Below are positions 12,941 through 25,104 of a stretch of DNA of 64,000 nt, piece after piece. A program made the position numbers and the translations under genes. The DNA is from Brachynemurus nebulosus. Taxonomy: Eukaryota > Arthropoda > Insecta > Neuroptera > Myrmeleontidae. The DNA is taken from the NCBI GenBank assembly GCA_035578155.1, contig JAPWDM010000005.1, positions 40,510,108 to 40,574,107 on the forward strand. The letters are read 5' to 3'. The notes under the pieces were generated by a model, which saw only the letters and a program-made list of their open reading frames with translations, was not told the DNA's origin and made no database searches. Numbering within the stretch: position 1 is the stretch's first letter; each line of letters opens with the position of its first letter.

Positions 12941-12999
12941 CTTTTTGTGCGATTTTTTTAATACAATCCCTATCCACCGTACAAAAAAGGATCAGCTTT
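12836..12999 (+). mobile_element. Family D fragment interrupted by (TA)n
   Basis: CGATCGAACTAATC, TTTTATAGCTATTTATGA and TATTTTTGAATATATA match the right part of the family D element at 28546-29069. A 56-bp TA array (12882-12937) follows, then TTTTTGTGCGATTTTTTT, CCCTATCCACCG and ACAAAAAAGGATCAGC complete the terminus. The array has grown at the AATATATT tract of the parent sequence. Confidence 0.75.
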
Positions 13000-14622
13000 T
13001 ACCAGAAACATAACTATAACCGCGTAGAAAAACAAATCTAGATCATATTTAACATCAAAACTTCACTGTTAATAATCAAATTGTCGCACATTCCTACATA
13101 CATAAAAATTCGACATATTTTTTCTTTGTTTCCAACTTATTGATTAAATTTTATCAACAACTGGTTAGTTCGCTTGCCAGTTACACCGCTTACATGTATT
13201 TATTACAATTCTTAATTTATTTTTGTGTAATAGTAGTATACGTACAGGCACCAATTGTTGTACTGATCAATAAATAATACAGTAAAAAAAATTATTGAAT
13301 GACATCACCTATATATGTACATATAAAGCGATTTTATGGAAACTGAATTGAACTGTGTGAATGACCCAACAATGCCAATATATCAACGAACTCAGCCAGT
13401 TAGTTAGTCGGCCATGTTTTTGTATAAAGTGTACTATGGCATTGCGAGTAATCGTTGGTCACGTATAGTAATTATTATAATGTTTTATTAACCTATATTT
13501 TTTCTCCAGAATAGTATATTATTATGTGGATGTATTTTATAAGAGTAAGTATGTATACTATTGTGTGGAGTTAAGTAAAAGGGTTTAATTATATAACTAT
13601 TATGTAGTTAGTGATTTTGTAAAGATGATAACAGTAATTATTGTAAGATTGTAATACTTTTTGAGATGAGGATTAGATACGGTGTTTTACTTGTTTTTGT
13701 GTAGTAAAGGTTAGCTAATGATTGTTCGTGAATTTTCTATTAAACTGGGTGGCCTACATTGAAAAATTTAATTTTTTTCTATTTTAATTCAGTGTCGGGA
13801 GGGCATTGTATCTTTTTTATACTAATATGTTGGTTCAAGTTTATTCTTGGACCAAGTTTTCGTTTTTTAAAGTCGACGAAATGCAATTTCGATCGGAATT
13901 TTTACGTTTTAATGACAAAAGAGAAAATTAACCAACATTTCATTCAAATTACTAACAGTTCAACAGAAAATTCATCTATAGTATGCCATCGAGTCTATCT
14001 AGTCTTTTTGGGCCAATAAAATTTACGATTTATGCTACAACTTGATGGTGCTATAAGTATAGATTTCTGATAGCGTTCTTTCCCATTTTGATAGAGGTTT
14101 TAAAATATATGAACGACTTTTTAGAGAAATTGTGATGTTTTCATAACAAAAATGTGAAAATTTATCGAACTACCAAAAATAAACCAGTAATCGAAAATCA
14201 TTCAGATAAAATTTAATTTTAGAAAACAAGAAAATTTGTATAATATAAAATATTTTTTCTGAGAAAGCGGTTTCAAAGATGGTAATAAAAGCTTAAAAAA
14301 ATTAAAACCGTAGTAAAAATTTTTTTTTATGAAATTTTATTTTAAAAGGTAATGTGAAATAACAAATTTAAATTCATGTAATGAATACAGAAATAATACC
14401 AACGCGAAAAATTATGAGAAAATAACTTCATAAATACGATATTTCAAAAGCTATCATTAAATTTTAATTTTTTTTCTTTTAAAGCAGTATACTTAATAAC
14501 TTTATCAATAAAAGCTTGCAAATCAAGAACAAATTGGATTTGTTGCAATATTTGTAACGTCATGTCATTAAGTACATTCGATTGATTTGTGAAATAAATT
14601 TCATCGTTTTAATTAAAAAAAG
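13000..14622. other. AT-rich region, no feature seen
   Basis: About 1.6 kb without a recognised repeat end or gene. The 86-codon open frame at 13759-14019 has no motif I know. Confidence 0.4.
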
Positions 14623-14632
14623 TTTGAAGTTT

Positions 14633-14914
14633 TTTTTTTTCTATTGGGTTTGGTACGCAACAGTTAAAGTCATATGTACCCTTGTAATGTGCTATTGAGT
14701 TTGAGGTTGGAATGATTATTGATGAATAATGCGGTATGGTAGGCAGATGACGTATCTCCCCCGGTTGGTACCGAACTCACGATCTTATCAGCCAAGAGCG
14801 GAGTTCGCTAAACACTAGACCAGCTCGGGGTCAAAATAATATATTCTAAGATTCGAACTTAGTACCGTACCAGCCATACGACTTTATGCTATCCACTAGT
14901 CTGTTCACAAGTTC
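14633..14914 (-). mobile_element. tRNA-derived SINE with two tRNA-like heads
   Basis: Read on the minus strand, two tRNA-like units follow each other. The first has an A-box-like GACTAGTGGATAG (about 14901-14889) and a B-box-like AGTTCGAATCTTAG (about 14860-14847). The second has CTGGTCTAGTGTT (about 14823-14811) and GAGTTCGGTACC (about 14778-14767). A-to-B gaps of about 31-33 nt are normal for RNA polymerase III type 2 promoters. A further 120 bp or so leads to an A-tail next to 14641. The unit is bounded by the 10-bp direct repeat TTTGAAGTTT (14623-14632 and 14915-14924), the mark of LINE-mediated insertion. Neither head looks like a working tRNA. Confidence 0.75.
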
Positions 14915-15052
14915 TTTGAAGTTTGATAATAAAGTTCAAGTATATACAAGTAACTCCCGAAGAACACGAATTTCGAAGAACACGGGTACTTTCTCTCGAA
15001 TTACACGGTTTCAAACTACGTGATTTTCGAGTAACTCTTTTAAAAAAAAATA

Positions 15053-15256
15053 CCCCTTTCGCAGCATCCTGCATAACATAGCGAATTTCCATTTACAAAA
15101 GTACGTTTTTCTCGGAAACTAGTTGATATAGAGTAATTGTAAATAAAAAAAACCTTGTTTATGTGAATTTTCCGCCTCATTCCGCCAAATCTTTTTCACG
15201 AAAAATGTCCAAAACACCGTAAACGTTTTCACGAAATTTCTTAATAATAAGATGTA
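15053..15256 (-). mobile_element. Single arm of element B
   Basis: Starts after TA (15051-15052) with CCCCTTTCGCAGCATCCTGC and matches the left arm of the 12326-12802 foldback for about 200 bp, including the CATTCCGCCAAATC and CGTTTTCACGAAATTTC blocks. It stops where the foldback would turn. This shows the arm also exists alone. Confidence 0.75.
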
Positions 15257-15417
15257 CTTACTAATGCAGACATACACAATATACATGTATATTGCACGTA
15301 TATGTGTATATAATATACATACATATGTATACATAATGTTGAGAATGTATATATACATGCATATATTCTTAGCTGATGACAAATATCTACAATGTTTATG
15401 AAGTCAGATGTCTGTAA

Positions 15418-16596
15418 TAGTCCAAGCTCCGATAGCAAAAAATCATATCTGATATACCTCAAATTAAAAGAGCTAAATCGATAGTAACTAATGCCGACAA
15501 TAGAAAATATTCGACAGACCTTTGAATTTTTGTTAAATTCTATTTTTAAAAATTTTTTGAAATGGCTGTAAAAAACCTCAAACTTAGGTATATTTGATAG
15601 ATTTGAGCGTTACTTTATGGTATGCCATTTTAAAATTAAAAGACAATTTTTACTTGGCTAATACCACTTTTTTTAAAGTTTTTAAGTATCTGTGACATGT
15701 TTCGAACCCATATGGCCATTAACGACTGTTAGTTAATGGCCATATGGGTCCGAAACATGTCACAGATATTTAAAAACTTTAAATAAAGTGGTATTAGTCA
15801 AGTAAATATTATCTTTTAACCTCAAACTTACCTTGCTGAACACCTTGCTGAAATTTACATATAACAAATTATATAATTTTACTAAGGAATTGGTCTTTCT
15901 GGCGTATTTTATTAATTAATGTCAGACAAACCTCTCCTAATATAATTAGTGAAAATTTTAGGCAAACTTACCTCACATAACACCCAAATTTTTTTTTTTT
16001 AAGTGAAATTTTTAGACATTACCAATCTATTAAAATTGGGCTATCTGGCAAATTTTGTTAACTACTGCCTAAAAAAAAATAATACTCCGGAATTATTTAA
16101 TAATGCGATAATTTAATAAAAAATGTAGGTAATTTAACAAACTTAGCTATATTTTTTTAAAGCCGGGTCAACTGTAATTGATATTAGAGGTCCCAAATTT
16201 AATTTTAGTAATAAAAAATATACTTTTAAAGATAACATTGCTTCAGACAGACCAAATTTAATACGTAGATAATAACAAAAACTTTTAATTAAAATAAAAA
16301 AGTCCAGGGTGTTATGTGAGGTAATTTTGCTTAAAATTTTCACTAATTAAAATAGGTCTGTCAGACATTAATTAGCAAAATATGTATGTTAGACAGACCG
16401 ATTCCTCAGTAAAATATATCCTCCATATAAAAAATGGAGGTGTTATGTGAGGTAAATTTTTAAAAAATAGAATATAACAAAAATTCAAAGGTCTGTCGGG
16501 CATTCCCTATTGTCGGCATTAGTTACTATCGATTTAGCATTTTTAATTTGAGGTGTTTTATCAGTTATGATTTTACGCTATCGGAGCTTGGACTAT
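15418..16596. mobile_element. Large imperfect palindrome with nested insertion
   Basis: Outer inverted repeats TAGTCCAAGCTCCGATAGC and GCTATCGGAGCTTGGACTA. Homology continues inward for about 150 bp (ATCGATAGTAACTAATGCCG, CAAAGGTCTGTCG), and a second inverted pair lies at 15880-15995 / 16300-16415 (TTACCTCACATAACAC and its complement, AATTAATGTCAGACA). No transposase. The family E hairpin at 15600-15810 lies inside and breaks the symmetry. Exact ends and target site are uncertain. Confidence 0.65.
15600..15810 (+). repeat. Family E hairpin repeat
   Basis: Contains GAGCGTTACTTTATGGTATG, then a hairpin: TGTGACATGTTTCG...CCATATGGCCATTAAC and its inverted copy ending TAAAGTGGTATTAGTCAAG. The same unit, single-armed and reversed, is at 48585-48715. 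Confidence 0.65.
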
Positions 16597-16599
16597 AAT

Positions 16600-16952
16600 A
16601 TTCATTTGACTAAACAGGGATTATTTATTACAAACATAAAGGGTTTTTGTGTGACTTGTAAGAAATTTGATGAAAACGTTGAAAGTGCAAAAATCTTGAA
16701 TGAGTTCTTCAACAAAACACGTCTGATACCTGGAATATGATTTTTGGGCATTTTTGTGAAAAAATTAGTTTTTTGTAAAGATTTTTCCAAATTTAAGTCT
16801 TTGCAACATTTTTTCACACCATTGAAAAGAGGAGAAAAATTACATAAAAATGGTTTATAAACCATTAGGTATTCTATGTAACCTATTTTTCGAGAAAATC
16901 TAGCTTTTGTAAACGGAAATTCGCTATGTTATGCAGGATGCTGCGACAGGGG
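16600..16952 (+). mobile_element. Element A copy, right two thirds
   Basis: AAGAAATTTGATGAAAACG, GAATGAGTTCTTCAACAAAA, CACGTCTGATACCTGG, GGGCATTTTTGTGAAAAAA, CATTGAAAAGAGGAG and the end GGATGCTGCGACAGGGG before TA. The left end and TA tract are missing. Confidence 0.75.
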
Positions 16953-17152
16953 TATTTTTTATTTACAATTACTCTATATCAACTAGTTTCCGAGAAAAAC
17001 GTACTTTTGTAAATGGAAATTCGCTATGTTATGCAGGATGCTGCGACAGGGGTATTTTTTTATTTACAATTCTCTATATCAACTAGTTTCCGAGAAAAAC
17101 GTACTTTTGTAAATGGAAATTCGCTATGTTATGCAGGATGCTGCGACAGGGG
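16953..17152 (+). repeat. Two 100-bp tandem copies of the element A/B end
   Basis: After the element A end at 16952, two head-to-tail units of 100 bp (16953-17052 and 17053-17152) each run TATTTACAATT, AACTAGTTTCCGAGAAAAAC, GTACTTTTGTAAATGG, ATTCGCTATGTTATGCAGG, GACAGGGG. Their sequence is the element B version of the terminus, not element A, so the array joins the two families. Confidence 0.85.
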
Positions 17153-17154
17153 TA

Positions 17155-17539
17155 TTATTATTTTAATATTTATTTTCAAGAAAATACAAAAATGCCTTTT
17201 TGAATTTACAGCAGATGACACAAATATTTATTATGTAAAAGTGAATTGCTTGGAAATTGCGACATTCATTTCTTTATTTTACTGCACTATTGTTGTTAAA
17301 GCGATAGTAACAGTAGTAGTTATAATATTAAATTAGTATTATTAGTTTATTCAAAGCACTGTTGTGACATAACTTTTTCCTTATAGGAATCCAATGTTAA
17401 AAATTAACATGTAAATCATATGTATACATCCAAATGGGCCACCTGGTATATTATGGGTACGATACATATTGTATCGAATATGTGCTTAGATTGTGAATAG
17501 CTTCACACTTTTTACGATAAAAGTATCACAGTCTAAACA
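17155..17539. other. AT-rich spacer, no feature seen
   Basis: A 107-codon open frame starts in the tandem array and runs to 17336, but its first part is repeat sequence and its end has no known motif. Confidence 0.4.
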
Positions 17540-18122
<583 letters not shown>

Positions 18123-18139
18123 TAAAATACGTATATACG

Positions 18140-18320
18140 GTGTGAGTTTTTTGAGAGTTGTCATTTTTATTACAGCCAAACCATTGATTTAATCGAAAAA
18201 TTGTTCAAATAGGAGTTGTAGATATCGTCGGGGGCAACGGATTGCTTTGGTCAGGAGCTTTATAGCTCTTATAGTTTTCGAGCTATGATACAAACTTATA
18301 GATCTTTAAATGAGATTATA
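18140..18320 (+). repeat. Family L repeat, copy 1
   Basis: ATTGATTTAATCGAAAAAT, GGAGTTGTAGATATCG, CGGATTGCTTTGGTC, GGAGCTTTATAGCTCTT and TTTTCGAGCTATGATACAAA are matched in reverse complement at 55075-55250. No coding capacity or clear ends. Confidence 0.6.
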
Positions 18321-18784
18321 TATTAATTTTTCGATAAAACTGATCTAATGCATTAATTCCATAACAACAGAAATGAGCAAAAGAAATTTTTTTACCCAAG
18401 TTTAATTTTTTAATTTTTCTTTAATTTATTAGTTAGGCGGTAAAAATATGCATATGTACTTGAGGCTACTTCAGCCGATAGTGTTCTGATTGGTTACATT
18501 TCCATTACATCCAAGAAAAGAACCTTTTCCAGTACCATTTCTATCATACAAATTTGATTGTAATAAAAATACCAACTCTCAAAAAACTCACATGGTATTA
18601 TTTGATATAAAATTATTTCCAAATATGCCATATAATAATACTTAAGGTATTTTGCTTCCGAGACTACTAAAGTAGCGGAAGCATTGTGATCACTTTTGAA
18701 AAATAAAAAATTTTTTCTCTTCAAAATCAAATTTTTTACGCACATTTTACGTTTTAGAGCTTCCTGAACAATTTTGGTTTGGGC
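18321..18784. other. AT-rich spacer, no feature seen
   Basis: No gene recognised. The open frame on the minus strand 18835-18494 begins in the adjacent repeat and is not supported. Confidence 0.4.
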
Positions 18785-19104
18785 CGTCCGTCTGTCTGTC
18801 CGTCTGTGTGTCTCCAATTTTGCACCAAGTGGCATAACTTCCGAACTATTCGATTGTTTTTAATGAAATTTTCAGAAATTATGCAGTTTGGCTCCGCGAT
18901 GGTCCCCTATGAATTTAATCAAAATCGGAGTAACGGTAGCAACACCGCTACCATGTCATTCCAAAATTGCACCAAGTGGCATAACTTCTGAACTACTCAA
19001 TTCTTTTTTATGAAATTTTCAGAAATTATATAGTTTGGTTCCTATATGGTCCCCTATGAATTTAATCGAAATCGGAGTAACAGTAGCTACGCCGCTACCA
19101 TGAA
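18785..19104 (+). repeat. Divergent tandem duplication, about 147-bp unit
   Basis: Two direct copies about 147 bp apart start GCACCAAGTGGCATAACTTC (18822 and 18969). They continue TTTATGAAATTTTCAGAAAT, GGTCCCCTATGAATTTAATC and AAATCGGAGTAAC, ending CCGCTACCATG. A CCGTCTGTCTGTCCGTCTGT tract precedes them. This pattern is usual in arthropod transposon 3' regions. Confidence 0.65.
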
Positions 19105-20564
19105 ATCCCATTAAATGTCAATATCTTATTTACTGTTAGTCCTATCTCGCTCAAATTTTTAGGGTATATTGGGGGTTAGTTTCTAAAATATTTTTGCTAT
19201 TATTTTATAATTTAGCCTTTAAGTCTTTTGAGTTACAACAGTTTTTTATAAACTTCAAGGCGAAAATATAATTTCACGGTATATAATATGTATATTTGGT
19301 AGAATACTGTTTTAAAGCCTTTTACGACTACGAGGAAGCTGTGTGCCCACCCTATTGGCAGCGTATTTTTTTTAATTTCACATTTGAAACGGAATCGAAA
19401 ACGTTTTTTGTAGTTTCGAGCAACACGGTTTCAAAGAACACGGAACCAATTAATCGTATTCTTCGGGGGTTATCTATATTATATATTTGATAGTTCTCGT
19501 TTTCTTTTTGACAAAATTAAGACTATAAATTTCATTAAAAACCAAATTTTAGAACGTATACCTATATCATCTTTCCAAAGAGACTGTTAACATTTTTATT
19601 TCAAAAATGGCAAATTTGCTCTCAAATTACTAAATTGTCAAATCAGTAGGAATTGTACCTATAATTCTGTAATTAATTATGATTAACCCTATATAGGATA
19701 CCAACGTAACTTTCACTAAATATTCTTTTGTTAGAGTTTATATAGTTCAACGGAGAATATTTCAAAGACAATCTATATCCAACCTGGATATTTTTAATCT
19801 AAATTCTATGTGCGTGCTTGTAAAATTGTAACCATCAATACATTTTTGACAGGTGTTTAACTCCTTTATTGTAGATTTCCTTTTAAGTAGTCAACTCGTT
19901 CCAACGATACGAAAATGAGCAAAGGATATATTCGACATATTAATATTTATTATCCAATCACCCTCACAGTCAGTTATGAAATAAAAAAAACTTCCTTAAA
20001 CGTTACAATCAGGCTTGCCAACTTTTCAATTTTCGACAACCAGACATCAAAATTTGTTGTGGAGGTGGAGCTGTAGGGTTGAAATTTCTTTCGCACGTAC
20101 TCTATCATGTGAGGTATCCTTTTAGAAAGCTCATTTGACGAACATGTACTAAACTACCTTGTTTTTCATCACATGGAACATTTGACCCTGTTTATATTGT
20201 ACATTTAATGTCAATATATTAACATATTCCTAATTTTAAATACATTATCATTATTTTGTTATTAATAAAAATATTACATATTTATGCCAGTTCAAATTAC
20301 AATAATAAATAATAAGTTTGTATATTGCTTAATTTTTGTAGAAATATTAAATTAAGCGCCTTCTGATTTTTGCAATAAATCACTTATTTATGACTTAAGT
20401 CAACTCAAAATTATGAAATAGTCATACTATGGAACTAAATGCTTGCATTGTCGTAACTTGTTCTTGACCAATTAAATTTATTGGTCATTAAATAACCTAA
20501 AATTATCCAAATTTATCTGGAACTACTCAGTGTGTGAATTTTATCGAAATTACGTCTTCATATA
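19105..20564. other. AT-rich region, no feature seen
   Basis: The first 150 bp may continue the repeat above. Otherwise no exon, RNA gene or repeat terminus recognised. Confidence 0.4.
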
Positions 20565-20712
20565 AGGTAGGGCAGTGTAAAAAAAGACACGGGCGTAGGT
20601 GGGGTAAAAAATAGACATAAATTTTTATTAAACTCAAGTGTTCAATAAAAGTATGTCTCTTTCTTACCCCAACCTGCGCGGTGTCTTTTATTTTACCCCG
20701 CCCTACCCTACC
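20565..20712. mobile_element. Small MITE with inverted ends
   Basis: A 148-bp element with imperfect inverted halves: AGGTAGGGCAGTGTAAAA...AAAAGACACGGGCG on the left, and GCGCGGTGTCTTTTATTTTA...CGCCCTACCCTACCT on the right. No coding capacity. Target duplication not clear. Confidence 0.65.
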
Positions 20713-21789
20713 TAATATTTGCTAAAATTAAAAGCGTAAGTTTGCAACTCATTTGTTACGTTGGAGGATACCTTCTTATACGAAGGTTTTTTTACATTTA
20801 ATCTATCGTGTTAGAGCGAAATTGTGTTCTATAAAACCGCGTTATAGGAAGAATACCTGTACCGTAATAAAAACACCTTTATTCTAATAAAAATCTAATT
20901 AAGTAAACATACATGGTATGGCAATCACTTAAACTATTTTTAAAACTCCTACTACAATTTATTATTAAATCGCTCTTGTACTTTTATTGTTATATTACTT
21001 AAAAATTTCTCTCAAGAACTAATAAAATAACATTTTAGCATTAAAAATACACTGATTTCATTCTTTATTTTAGATATATTTACTAATAAAATATGCATTT
21101 ACGTATATATTGTTTGATAAATTTAATTTTTTTCCCATCAAATAAAAATTGTAAAAATTGAAAACCAATAATAATACATTATTGTGAATTGAAATCATCG
21201 ATAAAATTAATACAGAAATTGTAATTAATAATAAAATAAAAATCGAACTACTTAATTATCGATAAATAAAATATTGATAAACAATTAATAATTTTATTAT
21301 TTATAATTTAATTGTCTTAATGGACTTTTTCTGAAATTACTCCTATTTTGTCTTTTTTCTAATCAGCACAACCCGACGAATGAATGTATATTAGGCACGC
21401 AATCAAAATGTGATAAATGTTTAATTTATACCATTTAATCAGTTGAAATTGTAGCTAAAACAATTAAATTTTATTTTTATTGTTTTTGTCAAAGATTTGA
21501 AACAGAGAAATTCACTATTTGTTAATTTAGATGTAATTAAACGGTATCACTTGTATAAAGGGTAGATATAGAAAACAGGTACAGTGAGAAAAATGACGGG
21601 CGCGGCCATTCTATGGGCCTATTAGGAAAGTGTTTGTAACTAACTTACAATTATTTTTAAACTTATTAAACTCCTAACTTTACTTGGAATGCATGCGTTT
21701 TTCAGAAAGTAAAAATGTATGCCATTGATTAAAACTTCGTCCCGGTCCCGAATAGAGATATCTTTAGCTTTGGAACGAAAATGTAAGTG
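20713..21789. other. AT-rich region, no feature seen
   Basis: Dominated by A and T runs, with repeated short ATAAAAT-like words but no defined repeat or gene. Confidence 0.4.
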
Positions 21790-21797
21790 CTTGTATA

Positions 21798-22334
21798 CAG
21801 GCCCGGATCTAGGGGTGGGGCAAACCGGGGCCCCTGCCCCGGACGTCAGTTTCAGGGGACGCCAAAATCATAATAGGTCGGTCTATATCAAATGGTCTAA
21901 AAAAAGTTGGTTACTCGACCATTTTAGAAAAAATTAATATTCTTCCAGTTGCTTCTATACTTGAAGTATTAAGAATAATTCTTAAAAAAATTATCTTGAA
22001 CCGTTTAAGCGTGGTAGCCACTTTTGTTTTCCAATTTGCGCTGATTTTCGTGTTTGCAGCCATTTATGCCAATGCACATATTTCATAAACCGTTCACCCT
22101 AAAAGGTTGAAATAAAAACCATTTTAAAGGTAATAAATGTCTCTTTATTTTAAGTGATGTCCATATTAAACCTATTTTCGTCCCTTCCATAAGAAAACTT
22201 TAACTTTTGGATATCAAAATTTAGCAAAACTCACTTATGAGTTTTTTTTGACAATTTATGTCAAACGCTGGAGAGGGGGGAGCACCATTTTCAAGTTTCT
22301 GCCCCGGTTCTAAAAAATCGTAGATCCGGGGCTG
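21798..22334. mobile_element. hAT-type non-autonomous transposon, family C copy 2
   Basis: Perfect 8-bp target duplication CTTGTATA (21790-21797 and 22335-22342). Ends are CAGGCCCGGATCTAGG and TAGATCCGGGGCTG, better preserved than in the 1139-1901 copy. The interior matches that copy across blocks such as TTTAAGCGTGG, CCAATTTGCGCTGATTTT and CTAAAAGGTTGAAAT. No transposase. Confidence 0.88.
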
Positions 22335-22342
22335 CTTGTATA

Positions 22343-23906
22343 TTTAGTTTTATATAACTATTTAGCAATATATTTAGTTTTATAAATTGATTTATAAAAT
22401 TTGTTGAGAAATTCCTACGTAATTGATCGTTTATTTAGATATATCGAAAAGGATAAAAACTTCATATGCCGTTACGAGGGCCAGAGAGGGAAATGACGGG
22501 CTCCCGGGCACAAGAAAACAATTTCAAACATTTTTTTCTACAAGAATACTGTTGACGAGCCAAAAATGACTATTTCTCAATTTTTTCGAGTCCCCTTTTT
22601 GGACGCGGACCTCCGGGCAGTTACCACACCTGCCCCCCCCCCCCCTCTCGCAGGTTCTGCCCGTTACCAATATAAGACAATTTTATATTCTTTGCAAAAT
22701 GAAGGTAGTTTTATAAATGAAGATTGGGTTATGACAATGGTAGACAAATGACAATCAGCTATTTTTTTACTATTTAGAGCCGACTCGAAAAGAATGCTCG
22801 TAAAAATTACTAAACTGCCAGAAAACTGTGTGTTATGAAAATAAAATGTTTTGATATTGTATGCATGTATGTTATTTGTATAGAACAAATTTTAATAAAT
22901 AACTGACACAGTTATTTACATTTCTACAAAAATTATATACATATAACATAATAAAGTGTAATATTTAAATACATATAGATAACATTATTATTTGTATAAT
23001 CAAGTCTAATCTGTGACAAAATTTATCAGAACCAAATAGCAAATATAAATGTACAACAATAAGGAAGTTTGAAACTAACACAAAGCCAACAACTTAATAA
23101 CCCACAGTTTTATTGTAACAAAACTTTTTCCAACTATAGAATCGTTATATTTACACTGAAGAAAATACAAGTTAGATGATTTTATTTCATGTCAGTATGA
23201 CATTTACATAAAAAATTGTGACGACAAATAATCAATTCTCGACAGTAAATGAACGCAATAGGTATACTTTAATGGACGACGAAATCAATAATTTAGAAAT
23301 ATTTTATCTAATGACCTTCAGAAATAATATATTGTTATGAAAATGTATGTCTGTGTACGAGAATATATAATTTGAATCATTTATTTATTGTTTTATTAAA
23401 CAATTTTCTATTCCTGACGACACAAGGTTAGGTCAAGTGAATCAAGTTTGCATACATCAATGATATACAGTACCAGATTAAGCCTCTACTAGTGAACTCT
23501 AGATAAAAATTAAATTGGAGCGTCATTTAAAATACATTAATAACTCAAACTCAAAGAGTCAAAGAGAGGTTGCGAATAGTGCTGCATATAGGGCCCAATT
23601 TTGTTAAAAGCTACTGTATTCCGGTATTCGGAGTTAAATTTTTAGGAGATAAGCTCGTCTTCTAAACTCCATCAAGAGTAATAATTCCTGCTAGTAACTA
23701 GGCATACTTAAAGGAGTTTAATTTTTGAAATATTTTCTGTAGGGGAGCATAACTCCCTGGAATAACTATACGAAAGGAAAAGATATTCTTAAGGGATACT
23801 AAGTTTTTCTGACTCCTTTATAACGATAAATAGTTACTTCTTAAGTGAGTTCAATTCTTTAAAAAAAATATATTAAGAAACACTCGTAAATAATTACTCC
23901 TGAGAG
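22343..23906. other. AT-rich region with a poly-C tract
   Basis: A C-run lies at about 22631-22644. GGGAAATGACGGGCTCCCGG (near 22489) and CTCCGGGCAG (near 22611) look like GC-rich ends of an unclassified transposon. No gene recognised. Confidence 0.4.
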
Positions 23907-24200
23907 CAGGACCGAACTTACCTTTATGGAGGACCCTGGGCACTTCCCATGTGGAAACCTCTAAGTACTTTATATGACGTGGGGGTCCCTGAGCTAGACC
24001 TCTGCTAAGGCTATAAGCAATTGATAGCAAGACAAAAAAGCGCGGATTCTTTTTCTAGTTAATTTGGGTTTTTGCAGATTATTTGTTTTTTTTTTTTTTT
24101 TTTTTTTTTTTTTTGAGGAACTAATTTTGTGGTGGCCCCTACTGTGTGGCGGCGGTCCTGGTGCTCATGCCCCAAGTATCCTTATGTAATTCCGGCTCCG
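23907..24200. mobile_element. Degenerate hAT-type MITE
   Basis: Left end CAGGACCGAACTTACC and right end GTAATTCCGGCTCCG are imperfect inverted repeats. The flanks CCTGAGAG and CCCGAAAG agree at six of eight positions, as expected of an old 8-bp duplication. A poly-T run of about 26 bases sits at 24088-24113. Confidence 0.55.
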
Positions 24201-24645
24201 CCCGAAAGTAATTAAATACTTGTCCGATTTTTGTTAACTCATAAACAAAATAATATGTAGAAATATTTTCTATTTTCTTGCCAAACATTCAGTTTCTATT
24301 TTCTTTTGATCTTTTCAAATATGCTAGCATAATTCCAACACTAACAATCACTTTTAGTATTTAGAGCACTTTAAATTAATAAACTCAGTAAGTTAGGAAT
24401 TGTCGGCAAAATACAAATGTTTTCCAATTTGGTTTATCTGATTTAAAAACAATCGAATTCACTTGGTAATTACCAGAGTATTTCATTTCAAAATCACTTT
24501 AAATTAGTTATTCTTCATGTAACTTCTTTAATTACTCCAAAATAATTTGTTATCAAACAAACTATAAAACTTTCATTAATGCAAATAAGCTTAGTGATTC
24601 CATTTTCGTTAAGTACTCGAATAAAAATATTTATTTAATAACTAG
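24201..24645. other. AT-rich spacer, no feature seen
   Basis: No repeat end or exon recognised. Confidence 0.4.
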
Positions 24646-25104
24646 CTGTACCCGCGACGTCATTCGCGCGATGCATTGTTATAAAATCAGTGAGAAGTAT
24701 ATAAGTGTAATAATTACACAGAACTTGCATAGAACCAGAATTTTTGCATGATACCTGCATACACATGTTCGAAATGGTTTTTATATTTTCCCAAGGGAAG
24801 GAGACATTTTACCGTAATTAAAAGTATCTTATAATTTGATCCAGGTAATAACATCAATCGGACCAAATTTCTTAGATGTTGACCCAGGTAATAAGTTATC
24901 ATCACACCAAATTTCATTAAAATCCGTCCAGTAATTTTTATGTGAGATGTGCACATGCTCAAAATGGTTTTTCCATTTTCCCGGAATAAAAAGTATCTTA
25001 GATGTTGACCCAGATAATAAGTTATCACACACCAAATTTCAGTAAAATTCGTCTAGTAGTTTTTATGTGATGCGTGAACAGACAGACAGATAGACAGACA
25101 AAAA
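24646..25104 (+). mobile_element. Transposon tail with internal duplication
   Basis: Begins CTAGCTGTACCCGCGACGTC, a start motif widespread in arthropod repeats, and ends in a degenerate CAGACAGA tract at 25079-25100. Within it a unit of about 130 bp is duplicated: TTAGATGTTGACCCAGGTAA ... ACCAAATTTCATTAAAATCC, then again from about 24998. No coding capacity. I cannot say whether it derives from a LINE, SINE or Helitron. Confidence 0.6.

Noticed and set aside
14748..14914. Functional tRNA genes
   Set aside because: The two A/B-box pairs lack a proper acceptor-stem and cloverleaf by eye, and the whole unit has SINE-type target duplications.
18494..18835. 113-codon minus-strand frame
   Set aside because: Starts in a CTGT-rich repeat tract and runs through AT-rich DNA; no motif.
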